DNA from: UBA6168 sp041741095
GTDB taxonomy: Bacteria > Bacteroidota > Bacteroidia > Chitinophagales > Saprospiraceae
DNA length: 64,000 bases
Reading direction: 5' to 3'
Assembly (NCBI GenBank): GCA_041741095.1
Contig: JBGSKQ010000135.1
Span: 124,001 to 188,000, forward strand
Shown in pieces: positions 1 through 9,122 of this stretch; the first letter of the stretch is position 1; each line of letters opens with the position of its first letter. A model generated the notes under the pieces. It saw nothing but the letters and a program-made list of their open reading frames with translations, had not been told where the DNA came from and made no database searches. The translations under genes were made by a program, and so were the position numbers.

Positions 1-1
1 C

Positions 2-2488
2 CAAACCTATTTCATTTGTGCGGTGGTAGGTAATAACAATGGAAGTGGATGTGTGGATTTTAATGATCCTTGTAAAAATATCGGTGATTGTGCACAGGTA
101 GTATTCCACGCAATACCAACGGCCACCCTTTCCGGCAGTGCCGATATTTGCATGGGAGAAACTACAAATTTAACGGTGACGCTTACTGGTGCAGGGCCTT
201 GGGATTTTATTTATCAAAATGCAGCGGGCAATCCAGTTTCAATTACAGCCACCAGCAGCCCCTGGACTTTCCCGGTTAGCCCGCCCGCTTCCAATGTGTA
301 TAGTTTGATGGGTTTGTCCGATGCCTTCTGCACAGGCACCACCAGCGGCAATGCCACGGTTTCTGTAAACACACCTCCGCAAATTATCAATGAGGAATAC
401 AATTGCGATCCTTCTGCTTTAAACTATACTGTGACTTTTGAAATCATCGGTGGCGACCCAGGCAGCTATACCGTGCTGCCAGCAGGTTCTGGCACCTTGA
501 CAGGGAATATTTTTACCAGCAACAGTATTCCGGATCTAACAACGATAACTTTCCAAGTTGACGATGCCAATGGTTGTGGTCCTGCCGAACTGGAAGCTTT
601 CCACGATTGCAACTGCCTGAGCGAGTCTGGTACTTTTTCAAATACACAGTTGGTAACGGCCTGTGTCAATGAAACATTGACCATAGATCCAAGCAACGTC
701 CTGAACGGCACTTCGCTCGACCCGGACGATAACTTGGTGTTCGTGTTGCGCAATAGCAATGGCGCTAATTTGGGAACCGTACTTCAAACAAATACAACAG
801 AGCCATCCTTTACTTTCCAAGTAGGCATGACCGCTGGAATACAGTATTATGTCAGCGCAGTAGCTGGAAATGACAATGGCTCAGGTGGGGTAGATTTTGA
901 CGATAACTGCCTTGACGTTTCGCCCGGCATACCTGTAATTTTCAATGCTTTGCCTACCATCAATATCAGTGGTACAACTGCTATCTGTGCGGGTGAAACG
1001 ACAACAGTGACCCTGACATTAACTGGCACGGCACCTTTTGATGTGGAATATACCTTAAATGGCCTTCCGCAACAGGCTACCATCCCAAGCAATTCCCAAT
1101 CTTTGGATTTGACGCCGCCCATTAGCACCACTGTTACTTTGGTTTCCGTGACGGATGCCAGTGGTTGCAGCAATACTTCAACGTCAAGTGCAGATATCAC
1201 CGTCAACCAACCCGTGGAAGCAGGCGAACCGCTTGACCCGCTCAGCTTCTGTGGTGGCGATGCACAAACTGTTGATTTGGATAACCAGTTAACAGGAGCC
1301 GACCTTGGCGGTGTTTGGACGGACCAAAATGGGACGACCGTTCCTGGCGGCAATGTCAGTATTGGTACATTGTCAGAAGGCAATTACGTCTATACCTATT
1401 CATTGGATGCCGTTGACCCGTGCCCCGACGATCAGGCTGATTTTTCCATCACCATTTTCCAACAACCTGTAGCAGATGCTGGCCAAAATCAGGAAATCAC
1501 CTGCGATGTGGAAGAAGTTACTTTGGGCGGCAGTGGAACCACACCTGGTGTGAACTATACCTGGGATGGAGGGAACCTTAGCAACCCTTCCGTTTCTAAT
1601 CCGGTAGCAAACGAGCCTGGCACTTTTACCTTGACTGTTTCAAATGATGCAGGATGTTCCGACACGGATGAAGTGACAGTGACCCAATCGGTGACAATGC
1701 CCGTTCCCGCCTTTATCGGAACAGACGTGAGCTGTTTTGGCGAAACGGATGGGTACATTGTTTTGGACAGCGTGGGCGGTGGCAATCCACCCTATTTGTT
1801 CTCCTTCAACAATGGGCCGTTTGTTTCACAACAACAATTTACGGGCTTGGCTCCTGGCGAATACGTGATACAGGTAGAAGATAATTCGGGTTGCACAGGT
1901 GAAACTTCAATCGAGATCGCTGAGCCACCTTTGGTGACAGCCGAAATTCAGGGTGATTTTAGCACCAACCAACCTGTCATCCTGTTGGGTGAAACCGCCA
2001 CCTTGAGGCTCAACTCTACACCACCCTACTTTGAATTGGACACCATCATCTGGAGTCCAGTGGGTATTGACTCCTTATGCGGCAGTTGCGAAGAAATCAC
2101 CATTGCTCCTACGCAGCAAACGGTTTATAAGGTTTACATAGAAGAAAACGGCTGCAAAGCTGAAGCCTTGCTAACGGTTTTTGTGAAAAAAGAGCGGCCG
2201 ATTTATGCCCCTAACGTGTTCTCACCCAACGAGGACGGCAAAAACGACCTGTTCCGCATTTTCGGCGGTTCAAGTGTAGCCAACATCAAATCTTTCCTCA
2301 TTTTCAATCGTTGGGGCGAGACGATGGCAGAGTTTTACAATATGTCTCCCAATGACATTGGACAAGGATGGGACGGCTACTATCGGGGCAAAAAATTGAA
2401 CCCTGCCGTTTTCACCTGGTTCGCCGAAGTGGAGTTCATTGATGGCTCTTCCGAGATTTATGAAGGAGATGTCACCTTGATGAAATAA
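2..2488 (+). CDS. T9SS type B surface protein, 3' part (5' end outside window)
   Basis: The reading frame is open to the left edge, so this is the C-terminal ~829 residues of a larger secreted protein. It is made of beta-rich, Asn/Thr/Gly-rich modules. A ~278-residue unit occurs about twice: matching landmarks are ICMGETT near base 146 and ICAGETT near base 985, each preceded by a GNxNGSGxVDF-type motif. A SprB-like repeat follows (DVSCFGETDGYI, then GLAPGEYVIQVED). The last ~90 residues form a gliding-motility type C-terminal domain: APNVFSPNEDGKNDLF, IFNRWGE, W-D-G-Y and a terminal TLMK. In known systems this domain directs export through the type IX machinery and anchoring or release at the cell surface. 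Likely role: adhesin or surface scaffold. The ligand cannot be read from sequence. It ends at a strong terminator shared with the convergent RNase D gene. Confidence 0.9.
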   Translation, partial: QTYFICAVVGNNNGSGCVDFNDPCKNIGDCAQVVFHAIPTATLSGSADICMGETTNLTVTLTGAGPWDFIYQNAAGNPVSITATSSPWTFPVSPPASNVYSLMGLSDAFCTGTTSGNATVSVNTPPQIINEEYNCDPSALNYTVTFEIIGGDPGSYTVLPAGSGTLTGNIFTSNSIPDLTTITFQVDDANGCGPAELEAFHDCNCLSESGTFSNTQLVTACVNETLTIDPSNVLNGTSLDPDDNLVFVLRNSNGANLGTVLQTNTTEPSFTFQVGMTAGIQYYVSAVAGNDNGSGGVDFDDNCLDVSPGIPVIFNALPTINISGTTAICAGETTTVTLTLTGTAPFDVEYTLNGLPQQATIPSNSQSLDLTPPISTTVTLVSVTDASGCSNTSTSSADITVNQPVEAGEPLDPLSFCGGDAQTVDLDNQLTGADLGGVWTDQNGTTVPGGNVSIGTLSEGNYVYTYSLDAVDPCPDDQADFSITIFQQPVADAGQNQEITCDVEEVTLGGSGTTPGVNYTWDGGNLSNPSVSNPVANEPGTFTLTVSNDAGCSDTDEVTVTQSVTMPVPAFIGTDVSCFGETDGYIVLDSVGGGNPPYLFSFNNGPFVSQQQFTGLAPGEYVIQVEDNSGCTGETSIEIAEPPLVTAEIQGDFSTNQPVILLGETATLRLNSTPPYFELDTIIWSPVGIDSLCGSCEEITIAPTQQTVYKVYIEENGCKAEALLTVFVKKERPIYAPNVFSPNEDGKNDLFRIFGGSSVANIKSFLIFNRWGETMAEFYNMSPNDIGQGWDGYYRGKKLNPAVFTWFAEVEFIDGSSEIYEGDVTLMK

Positions 2489-2504
2489 AATCACAAAGCC
2501 AAAT

Positions 2505-2545
2505 AAAAAGCGCTGGCCAGGATTATCCGACCAGCGCTTTTTTAT
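2505..2545. terminator. Bidirectional rho-independent terminator
   Basis: A 12-bp stem (2505-2516 with 2531-2542) with a GC-rich core AGCGCTGG/CCAGCGCT and a 14-nt loop. It has A residues on the left and a T run on the right, so it can stop transcription from both sides. It lies between the convergent ends of the T9SS protein and RNase D. Confidence 0.85.
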
Positions 2546-2572
2546 TTCACAAAAGTTAAAAACACTTTTCTA

Positions 2573-3763
2573 TCAAACTTCAGCCACCTGCATTTTCAGC
2601 TCAAATTTGCCGTTGGTAAATTCAATTTCCAGGTTGCGGCGGTATTTGAACCAACTGACGATTTCATCGCCCAAAAACTCCCTGCGCCAACCTGTTTCCA
2701 AAGAGGAATCAAAAAAATCCTTGTCGTTTTTCATGCGTTTCAACACAGATCGGGGCATCACTAAATGGTGGGAAATCCCTTCGTCCAAGCATTTGTAGCG
2801 AACCAGTAGGTCGAGCATTTCCATTAGAATGTCCTGTTTTGGGTTGTCGCTGTTGTCACGGGGTATTTTTTTCAAAACCTCCAGCTCTTCATCGGTGGGC
2901 TTGCTTTGGAACATGTCCACAATGTCCTGTCCATGGCGTCCGATAAGCGAATCAGGCAAGCGGCGGTTGTGCTTGAGGGCTTCGAGGCCGGAGTGAACGG
3001 CCCTGACGATGGGGCCGATATATTTGCCGGGCAGCACCATTTCTTTGGAATGGTTGCGCTGGCGGGCCAGTTCTGTCCGCCAAAGCAGCAAGCGGAGCAA
3101 GAAAATCTGTTCCTTTTTGCGCAGGCTTTTTATGAGGTTGCTCTGGATGGCCTCCTTATAAGGGTCTTGTTCAAAAACTTCGGGGTTTTCCATTTCTTTA
3201 AATTCTTCCTTGACCCATTCCAACCTGCCGAGGTTTTCCAACCTTGCACTCATGCCTTGCCAAAGTTCGTGGAGGTAAATCACATCGTGGACGGCATAGG
3301 CAAGCTGCTTTTTGTTGAATGGCCTTTGTTCCCAATCCGTCACGGTATAACCTTTGCTGAGGGATATATCCAGTTCATTCTCAACGAGTTTGCTAAATGC
3401 GACTGGATACTTATAGCCCAAAAAAGCTGCGGCAATCTGGGTGTCGAAGGTATTGACCGGGATAACCCCATAATGGGTATTGAAAAGGCGGTAGTCGTTG
3501 TCGCCCGCATGGACGATTTTCAGGATGCTGGCATTGGTGAGCATGTCCACCACGGGGCTAATATCCTTTATTTTAAGCGGATCGATGAGGTAAAGTCCAT
3601 GCTCGGTACTTACTTGGATGAGGCAGATGGTAGTAACGAACCGCCTTTCTCCGATAAATTCTGTGTCAAAACACATCCACTCAATATCCTTATTTTGTTG
3701 GACAAAGTCCTCTAATGCAGCAGGATCTTCGATCAACACGTACAGGTCGGTTTCAGCTTGCAT
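2573..3763 (-). CDS. rnd: Ribonuclease D
   Basis: A 396-residue 3'-5' exoribonuclease of the DEDDy family, which trims tRNA and other stable RNA precursors in the cytoplasm. The metal ligands are visible: D33 and E35 in FDTEFIGER, D90 in HAGDND, and D160 with Tyr156 in YAVHD. These match the E. coli enzyme's DEDDy spacing. A helical HRDC-like region follows at about residues 215-300, starting around the LLLWRTELARQRN segment. Length is close to the usual ~375 residues. It starts at an ATG and has its own 210-nt upstream region shared with a divergent epimerase-like gene. Family assignment is firm; the RNA substrates here are inferred from the family. Confidence 0.93.
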   Translation of the reverse strand: MQAETDLYVLIEDPAALEDFVQQNKDIEWMCFDTEFIGERRFVTTICLIQVSTEHGLYLIDPLKIKDISPVVDMLTNASILKIVHAGDNDYRLFNTHYGVIPVNTFDTQIAAAFLGYKYPVAFSKLVENELDISLSKGYTVTDWEQRPFNKKQLAYAVHDVIYLHELWQGMSARLENLGRLEWVKEEFKEMENPEVFEQDPYKEAIQSNLIKSLRKKEQIFLLRLLLWRTELARQRNHSKEMVLPGKYIGPIVRAVHSGLEALKHNRRLPDSLIGRHGQDIVDMFQSKPTDEELEVLKKIPRDNSDNPKQDILMEMLDLLVRYKCLDEGISHHLVMPRSVLKRMKNDKDFFDSSLETGWRREFLGDEIVSWFKYRRNLEIEFTNGKFELKMQVAEV

Positions 3764-3973
3764 AAAAGCAAGATTTTAGGTTGTTCAAATAATGATTCCC
3801 ATCAAATGGGGATTTTCCAAAGAATCAGTTTCAGGATTGGGGCGAAGATAGAGATGCAGTGTTTGAAAATGAATTAACCTCGCCTTAACTTGGTAAAATA
3901 TTTTCAGCATTAAATAGTGCGCCATCAATAGTTTGGCCAAATTTGGCGCATAAATACATATAAATTATTTGTT

Positions 3974-4882
3974 ATGAAAACCCTTCTCGTTACCGGAGCT
4001 TCTGGATTTTTAGGTTGGCAAGTTTGCCGTTTCCCCTTGCCTGGTTGGCGTATCGTTGGCACGCATTGGCAAAACAAGGATGGCATTTTCCCAAAAACAG
4101 AATACTTGAAATTGGACTTGACCGAAAAAGATCACATTTGGAAAAGCCTGAAATCTGTCCGGCCCGACGCCGTGTTCCATTTGGCAGCCTACTCCGGCAC
4201 TGGCTTTTGCGAAGAGCATCCCGAAAAAACCTATCCGCTCAATGTGGAGGCCACAGCCCACCTCGCCGAAATGTGTTTTGACCGAAAAATAAAGCTCATT
4301 TTCACTTCCAGCGAACAAGTATATGACGGCAGCAAAGAACAATATAACGAAGACGACTTACCTGCGCCCCGCAACGAATATGGCAAACAAAAACTGGAAG
4401 CCGAAAAATTCATCGGCGAAATCCATCCTGAATCAGCCATCGTGCGCATCGCCGTGCTGTATGGGCAGGCGAGTGCCGTAGCCAGGAGTTTTTTGCAACA
4501 ATGGCTGGAAACTTGGCAGACCTTTTTACCTGTAACGGCTTTTTACGATGAAATACGCTCTTTTCTCAGTGGGCGTTCGGCAGCGGAAGGCCTGTTCCAA
4601 TTGCTGCAAAAAGATGCATCCGGTATATTCAACTTGTCGGGGGAAGCCCCTATGTCGAGGTACGATTTTGCCCTGCTTGCCAAGGATATTTTTGAACTAA
4701 CGGAAGGAAAAGTCATCAGCAAGTCGCAACAGGAAATTGAAATGGGAGCTTATCGTCCACCTGTGCTTTCGCTTGATAATCAAAAGATTAGGAGTACCGG
4801 ATTTATGCCGAGCCACCCGAAATACGAGTTGAAGGAATTGAAAAAAGAAATCCTTTTGCCGCCCGGTTTTTCAGAAAACTAA
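3974..4882 (+). CDS. NAD(P)-dependent sugar epimerase/dTDP-4-dehydrorhamnose reductase-like
   Basis: A 302-residue short-chain dehydrogenase of the extended (RmlD/epimerase) type. The N-terminal Rossmann motif is TGASGFLG at residues 7-14. The active-site set is T111-S-S113 with Y136-x3-K140 (EYGKQK). The acceptor domain is in the C-terminal half (IFNLSGEAPMSRYDFA). Members reduce or epimerise nucleotide-sugars in the cytoplasm for cell-surface polysaccharide. The RmlD-like look (short length, substrate-domain sequence) suggests dTDP-4-dehydrorhamnose reductase activity, but no rml neighbours are present, so the substrate is open. It ends 2 nt from the convergent cryptochrome gene, with no terminator hairpin between them. 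Confidence 0.8.
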   Translation: MKTLLVTGASGFLGWQVCRFPLPGWRIVGTHWQNKDGIFPKTEYLKLDLTEKDHIWKSLKSVRPDAVFHLAAYSGTGFCEEHPEKTYPLNVEATAHLAEMCFDRKIKLIFTSSEQVYDGSKEQYNEDDLPAPRNEYGKQKLEAEKFIGEIHPESAIVRIAVLYGQASAVARSFLQQWLETWQTFLPVTAFYDEIRSFLSGRSAAEGLFQLLQKDASGIFNLSGEAPMSRYDFALLAKDIFELTEGKVISKSQQEIEMGAYRPPVLSLDNQKIRSTGFMPSHPKYELKELKKEILLPPGFSEN

Positions 4883-4884
4883 CC

Positions 4885-6324
4885 TTATTTCATCCAATGC
4901 TTGGTGCTGATGAGGGCTTTGGGATAGTCCTCGCCGATGGTTACGTGCAAGGTTTCCTGCTCGTTACCTGTCAGTGTATCCGGCCGATGGACTTTATCGC
5001 TGGGCAGGTCCCTTAATTCGGGTAGCCAAATTTTCACATATTCGCCTTTCGGATCATAGCGGGCCGCTTGGTTGAGGATGTTGAAATAGCGGTCTTCACG
5101 AGGGTCGTTGCCCACACCTGCGATGTAATTCCAATTGCACCAGTTGCTGGCTGTATCATAGTCTATTAAGTGGCTTTCAAAATACTCGGCGCCCATTTGC
5201 CAGTTAATTTTCAGGTCGTTGACAAGAAAACTCGCCACATTCTGCCTCCCCCTGTTAGACATAAAACCCGTTTGATTTAGCTCCCTCATGTTGGCGTCAA
5301 CAAATGGAACGCCCGTTTTGCCATCAGCCCATTGTTGGAACAAATTCCAATCGTTTCCCAAGCGCCTGATGGCTTCGTCCTTCATGCCACTTTTCAGGAA
5401 AATTTTGTTTCCATGCTTTTTTGCCATAAATCGAAAGAAATCACGCCACAGTAGTTCAAAAAAAATCCAATAGGTGGACTTGTTTTCCTCCCGTTCCTCT
5501 TCATATCGTTTTAGCTCCCAGTAAATGGTTTTTGGCGAAAGGCAGCCCTGTGCCAGCCAAGGCGAGAATTTGGTGGAGTTGTCCCCTCCCACAAGTTCAT
5601 TTCGTGTTTCAAAATAACTCCTGGCCAGATCCGCCTCCCACAAATAGTAGTGCAAGCGTTGAAGCCCAGCAGTTTCGCCACCTTTGAAATCTATCACTGC
5701 ACGGGGATCTGGCTCAAAATCTTCGTAGCCAAGCTGTTCCAAAGAAGGGATAGTACCCGGCACTATTTCGTTGTGGATGGTCGGCAATTTTTCTGGGGTG
5801 GGCAAAGGAAAACGGATGGGCACGGCTCGCTCCACTTCTTTTCTAAATTGGGTGAAAACATCGGGCGTATGGGTCACGGGAAAGGGTAAATCGGCGGTGT
5901 AATAAAGCAGTTTGCCCCTGGAATAGCGCATTTCCTGGCCAATTGACCACAGCCGCCTTTCAAGTTTGTCTTGAACGGCTTCCTCTTCCTGGGTCCTTTC
6001 CCGATTGCAGAAAACCCAACTGGTCTTGTTCTGGCGGGCTAATTGAAAAATTTCATCTTCCGGCCTTCCCATTCTAACGATGAGGTCACTTCCTTTTTTC
6101 CGCAAAGAGCGCCGGAGATCTTCTACAGATTCAAGGATAAACTTAGCCCGGTATTTCCCGGTTTTTTTAAACCCAAACCATCGGGTTTCGCCTGAGAACG
6201 TCCTATCGTCAAACACATAAACCGGGATGATTTCTTCGCAATGCTTCAAGGCATCGGCCATTGCTTCGTTGTCGTGCAACCGCAAATCCAGCCTAAACCA
6301 AACGATGCCTTTACTTTTTTCCAT
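4885..6324 (-). CDS. DASH-type cryptochrome/photolyase
   Basis: A 479-residue flavoprotein. The N-terminal photolyase antenna domain begins at IVWFRLDLRLHDNEA. The FAD-binding domain carries the order SPWLAQGCLSP, FFELLWRDFFR, then NRGRQNVASFL and DYDTASNWCNWNYIAGVG. The last stretch, followed by NDPREDRYFN, is diagnostic of the cryptochrome-DASH subfamily rather than class I CPD photolyase. DASH proteins repair cyclobutane dimers, preferentially in single-stranded DNA, using blue light, and may also act as light sensors. No light-response regulator is next to it. It is convergent with the epimerase-like gene and is the likely upstream partner of nothing obvious. Subfamily call is firm; sensing versus repair is undecided. 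Confidence 0.92.
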   Translation of the reverse strand: MEKSKGIVWFRLDLRLHDNEAMADALKHCEEIIPVYVFDDRTFSGETRWFGFKKTGKYRAKFILESVEDLRRSLRKKGSDLIVRMGRPEDEIFQLARQNKTSWVFCNRERTQEEEAVQDKLERRLWSIGQEMRYSRGKLLYYTADLPFPVTHTPDVFTQFRKEVERAVPIRFPLPTPEKLPTIHNEIVPGTIPSLEQLGYEDFEPDPRAVIDFKGGETAGLQRLHYYLWEADLARSYFETRNELVGGDNSTKFSPWLAQGCLSPKTIYWELKRYEEEREENKSTYWIFFELLWRDFFRFMAKKHGNKIFLKSGMKDEAIRRLGNDWNLFQQWADGKTGVPFVDANMRELNQTGFMSNRGRQNVASFLVNDLKINWQMGAEYFESHLIDYDTASNWCNWNYIAGVGNDPREDRYFNILNQAARYDPKGEYVKIWLPELRDLPSDKVHRPDTLTGNEQETLHVTIGEDYPKALISTKHWMK

Positions 6325-6454
6325 TTTTCAAAAATTTCATCATCAGGTGCGGTTCATTTGAAACCGAAACCCTTTATTCTCTTCTGCAAAGTTCCAAGTA
6401 AACAAGGAAGGTGATTTCCTGTTTTTGAAAAAAAGAAAATCGAGGAAAGGATTT

Positions 6455-7018
6455 TTAAATAATATCGGATGCTGCCTTTTTTTCAAAGGAATAAAACATT
6501 CCTGGATGCTGTTCAAATTCTATTTCTTCCACGAAAATTAAGCCCGACTTTTCCAGCACCCTCAGGGAAGCTTTATTGTCTTTCATGGCCCTACCGAAGA
6601 TTTTTGTCAAGCCTAAATGATTGAACCCGAAGTGGATACAGCCCTTTGCAGCCTCTGTCGCATAGCCTTTTCCCCAGTGTTTTTTGAAAAACCGGAAGCC
6701 CAAATCCACTCCATTTAGTTCGGGCGAGTATTTCAGGCCGCACCAACCGATAAATTCCCCGTTTTCTTTCAAGGTAACAGCCCATCTTCCGAAGCCAAAT
6801 TTTTGATATTGGTCGTAATTTTCCAAAAATCGACTGGCATCCACTATATTTGGGAATGGAGGGTCGCCTGTGTACCGAACGACATCAGGGTCTAAGTTTA
6901 AAAAGTAAAATTCTTCGGCATCCTCTGGCGACAACTCCCTCAACAACAGCCTGTCCGTTTCAAAAAGATAAGGGATGGAACAGGTTACGTTGCCAGATTT
7001 CACAGGTATTGGTCGCAT
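6455..7018 (-). CDS. GNAT N-acetyltransferase, RimJ/RimL-like
   Basis: A 187-residue acetyl-CoA-dependent acetyltransferase. It opens with ETDRLLLRELSPEDA, the usual RimJ/RimL entry. The acetyl-CoA pyrophosphate loop is HWGKGYATEA, followed by the conserved HLGLTKIFGRAMKDN and S-x-RVLEKSGL. Members acetylate protein N-termini or small amines; the target is not readable here. The frame is open up to an ATG at 7138, but the extra 40 residues (starting MGCLLWLIEN) look like non-coding translation, so I place the start at the Met of MRPIPVKSG at 7018. The start at the second Met is an inference. The gene is divergent from the haloperoxidase-like lipoprotein gene. Confidence 0.8.
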   Translation of the reverse strand: MRPIPVKSGNVTCSIPYLFETDRLLLRELSPEDAEEFYFLNLDPDVVRYTGDPPFPNIVDASRFLENYDQYQKFGFGRWAVTLKENGEFIGWCGLKYSPELNGVDLGFRFFKKHWGKGYATEAAKGCIHFGFNHLGLTKIFGRAMKDNKASLRVLEKSGLIFVEEIEFEQHPGMFYSFEKKAASDII

Positions 7019-7252
7019 CAATTGGGAAATTTTAACAAAAGGTGCAGTCAAATCGATTTTAGGCAAAATACTTGCCTTGAGAAGATTCTCCAATAAATAT
7101 AACCGTTTATTTTCAATTAACCAAAGCAAACATCCCACCCCGATTTCAGGTAGTTTTTGGCAAACGGTTTTAAAATTCCCGCAAAAAAGTAAAAATTCAC
7201 CTGTCGTCGCCGTTTCTTTGCAATAGCTACTTTAGAGTCCGTTTTAAATTCG

Positions 7253-8632
7253 ATGTCCATGAACAGTTCCAATATGCACTTGAAGCAACTTTTTTTCCTG
7301 TTGGTTGCCCTTTTGTTCCTCTTCCCGGCTTGCCAGGACGACGATTCCGTCACTATTTCTGATGAAAAGTTGGTAAAAAATGAAAATTCAGCAGTTGCCG
7401 TTGCCTGGATGGATTTCTTTTTGGAGTTGGATCGGTACGCAGATGGCTACCGCCCAGGCCCATGTCCTAGGACACTGGCCTACATCAACATGGCGGCTTA
7501 CGAATCTGTGATGAACGGAATGCCAGCGTTTAAATCCTTGCAACATTTGTTTCCCGGACTGGAGTTGCCTTCTGTCAATTCAAATGAGACATACCATTGG
7601 CCAACGGTGGTGAACGCAGTTTATGCCACCTCTATCAAGCATTTTATTCCAGGGAGTGTTCTCCTGACCAGTAAGCAGATTGAGTTGCAGTTTAAATTAT
7701 TGGAATTAGAACAAAATTTCTACAAAGAATTTGAACCAATCATTGGCGCTAAAGAAATGGAGCGCTCCAAAGCTCACGGCGAGGCAGTAGCAAACGCTGT
7801 TTGGGAATGGGCAAAAAGCGATGCATTTGGCCATGAGGCATATTTTGATCCCAGGCCGGCAGGCTATACCCCGCCGAGTGGTCCGGGGCTCTGGCAACCT
7901 ACGCCGCCTGATTTTAATACTGCTTTGTTTCCATATTGGGGACAGGTTCGCTGTATGGCCATTAAAGAAGAAGATAAATTGAGCAATCCGCCTGTTACCT
8001 TTAGTGAAGATCCAAATTCCATTTTTTATGCTCAGGCAAACGAAGTTAAAAACACGGTCAGCAGCCTTGATTTTACCAACCAATGGATTGCCGAATTTTG
8101 GAGCGATGATTTTGTTGGGCAAATGTTCAGCCCTCCTGGCCGTTGGATTTCCATTGCTACCCAGATCATCAACAAAGAAAATGTCTCTTTGGAAACTGCC
8201 CTTTATACTTATGCAAAGGTTTCCATAGCCCTTAACGATGCAGGTGTAGCCTGCTGGAAAAGCAAATATACTTACAACGTGGAGCGCCCTGTTACCTATA
8301 TCAGGAGGGTGATGGATCCAAATTGGTTGCCTCACTGGGACAGCAATCCAAGTTTCCCGGCCTACCCTTCTGGACATGCTACTTTTGGTGCTGCGGCTGC
8401 CGAAGTTTTGTCCCACATCTATGGTTACAACTATGCAATGACCGACAACAGCCATCAAAACAGGATTGATTTTTACGGAATGCCACGGTCTTTTAATACT
8501 TTATATGAAATGGCGGAAGAGAATGCCTATTCCCGTATTCCTTTGGGCGTACATTTTCGCATGGATGCCGAAGAAGGGCTTAGGCTCGGCTATAAAGTTG
8601 GCAGAAAAGTGAATGAAATGCCGTTTAAGTAA
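7253..8632 (+). CDS. Vanadium-haloperoxidase-like/PAP2-superfamily lipoprotein
   Basis: A 459-residue exported protein. A lipoprotein signal with lipobox FPAC ends near residue 27 (numbered from the first Met); the third Met, at 7274, gives the cleanest signal peptide, so the true start may be 7253 or 7274. The C-terminal half has the vanadate/phosphate-binding set of the vanadium chloroperoxidase/PAP2 superfamily: WKSKYTYNVERP (Lys and Arg), YPSGHATFGAA with His375, and SRIPLGVHF with Arg428 and His434. The Arg-x5-His spacing fits the fungal haloperoxidase site. Such Bacteroidota lipoproteins are usually annotated as phosphatase PAP2 proteins; halide oxidation is possible but unproven. A strong terminator follows. 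It stands alone, with no obvious operon partner. Confidence 0.85.
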   Translation: MSMNSSNMHLKQLFFLLVALLFLFPACQDDDSVTISDEKLVKNENSAVAVAWMDFFLELDRYADGYRPGPCPRTLAYINMAAYESVMNGMPAFKSLQHLFPGLELPSVNSNETYHWPTVVNAVYATSIKHFIPGSVLLTSKQIELQFKLLELEQNFYKEFEPIIGAKEMERSKAHGEAVANAVWEWAKSDAFGHEAYFDPRPAGYTPPSGPGLWQPTPPDFNTALFPYWGQVRCMAIKEEDKLSNPPVTFSEDPNSIFYAQANEVKNTVSSLDFTNQWIAEFWSDDFVGQMFSPPGRWISIATQIINKENVSLETALYTYAKVSIALNDAGVACWKSKYTYNVERPVTYIRRVMDPNWLPHWDSNPSFPAYPSGHATFGAAAAEVLSHIYGYNYAMTDNSHQNRIDFYGMPRSFNTLYEMAEENAYSRIPLGVHFRMDAEEGLRLGYKVGRKVNEMPFK

Positions 8633-8660
8633 TAAGGATTATAGAATTATAATAAAAATC

Positions 8661-8697
8661 AAAAAGCCTTGCAGGATTACACTTGCAAGGCTTTTTT
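8661..8697 (+). terminator. Rho-independent terminator
   Basis: A 13-bp stem AAAAAGCCTTGCA/TGCAAGGCTTTTT followed by T residues, 29 nt after the haloperoxidase-like gene. The A run on the left could make it function in both directions. Confidence 0.85.
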
Positions 8698-9050
8698 CAT
8701 GATAAAATTCAAGATGAAATAGCGCAACTTGAGTATTATTTTTTCCCAATAGAGATGGCGCAGTTCAATAATAATGCAGCTCTAACTTTCTCACAGGGCA
8801 AGGGGCAACCTGGGCGCTATGAATAAATGAAACAGCTTTAGAAGCAGATACTATAAAAGCAGAATACTCAAAGAAAGACTTTTCACACCCCTCCTTTTTA
8901 TAGCGTAGCTTTTTTCAATGGATCAGAAGGTTTGTTAGTTGGACGGTAATTTTGGAGTTAGCGCTTACCTTGACTACCAACCAATTTGACCCACTCCCCC
9001 TTTTTGGACTGAATTAGCAAGAATGGAAATGACCACCAAATTCACCGAAA
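8698..9050. other. Intergenic stretch with no recognisable gene
   Basis: About 350 nt between two terminators. It has short frames only, no promoter-like TAnnTTTG near a start, and no tRNA-like or long-repeat structure that I could see. It may be a decayed gene remnant; no residual homology was recognised. Confidence 0.5.
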
Positions 9051-9094
9051 TAAAAAGGCCGATAAACACCTGCAAAGTGATTATCGGCCCTTTT
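9051..9094 (-). terminator. Rho-independent terminator of the OmpA gene
   Basis: Read on the minus strand, GGGCCGATAA pairs with TTATCGGCC and is followed by TTTTTA. It lies 29 nt past the stop of the OmpA/type 3 repeat protein. Confidence 0.8.
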
Positions 9095-9122
9095 CTAAAT
9101 CAATTGTATCAGAAGCCCTTTA

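Noticed and set aside
2906..3715. 269-codon frame antisense to RNase D
   Set aside because: It lies entirely opposite conserved rnd motifs and its translation shows no recognisable domain.
7706..8458. 250-codon frame antisense to the haloperoxidase-like gene
   Set aside because: Opposite the conserved core; no start context and no domain.
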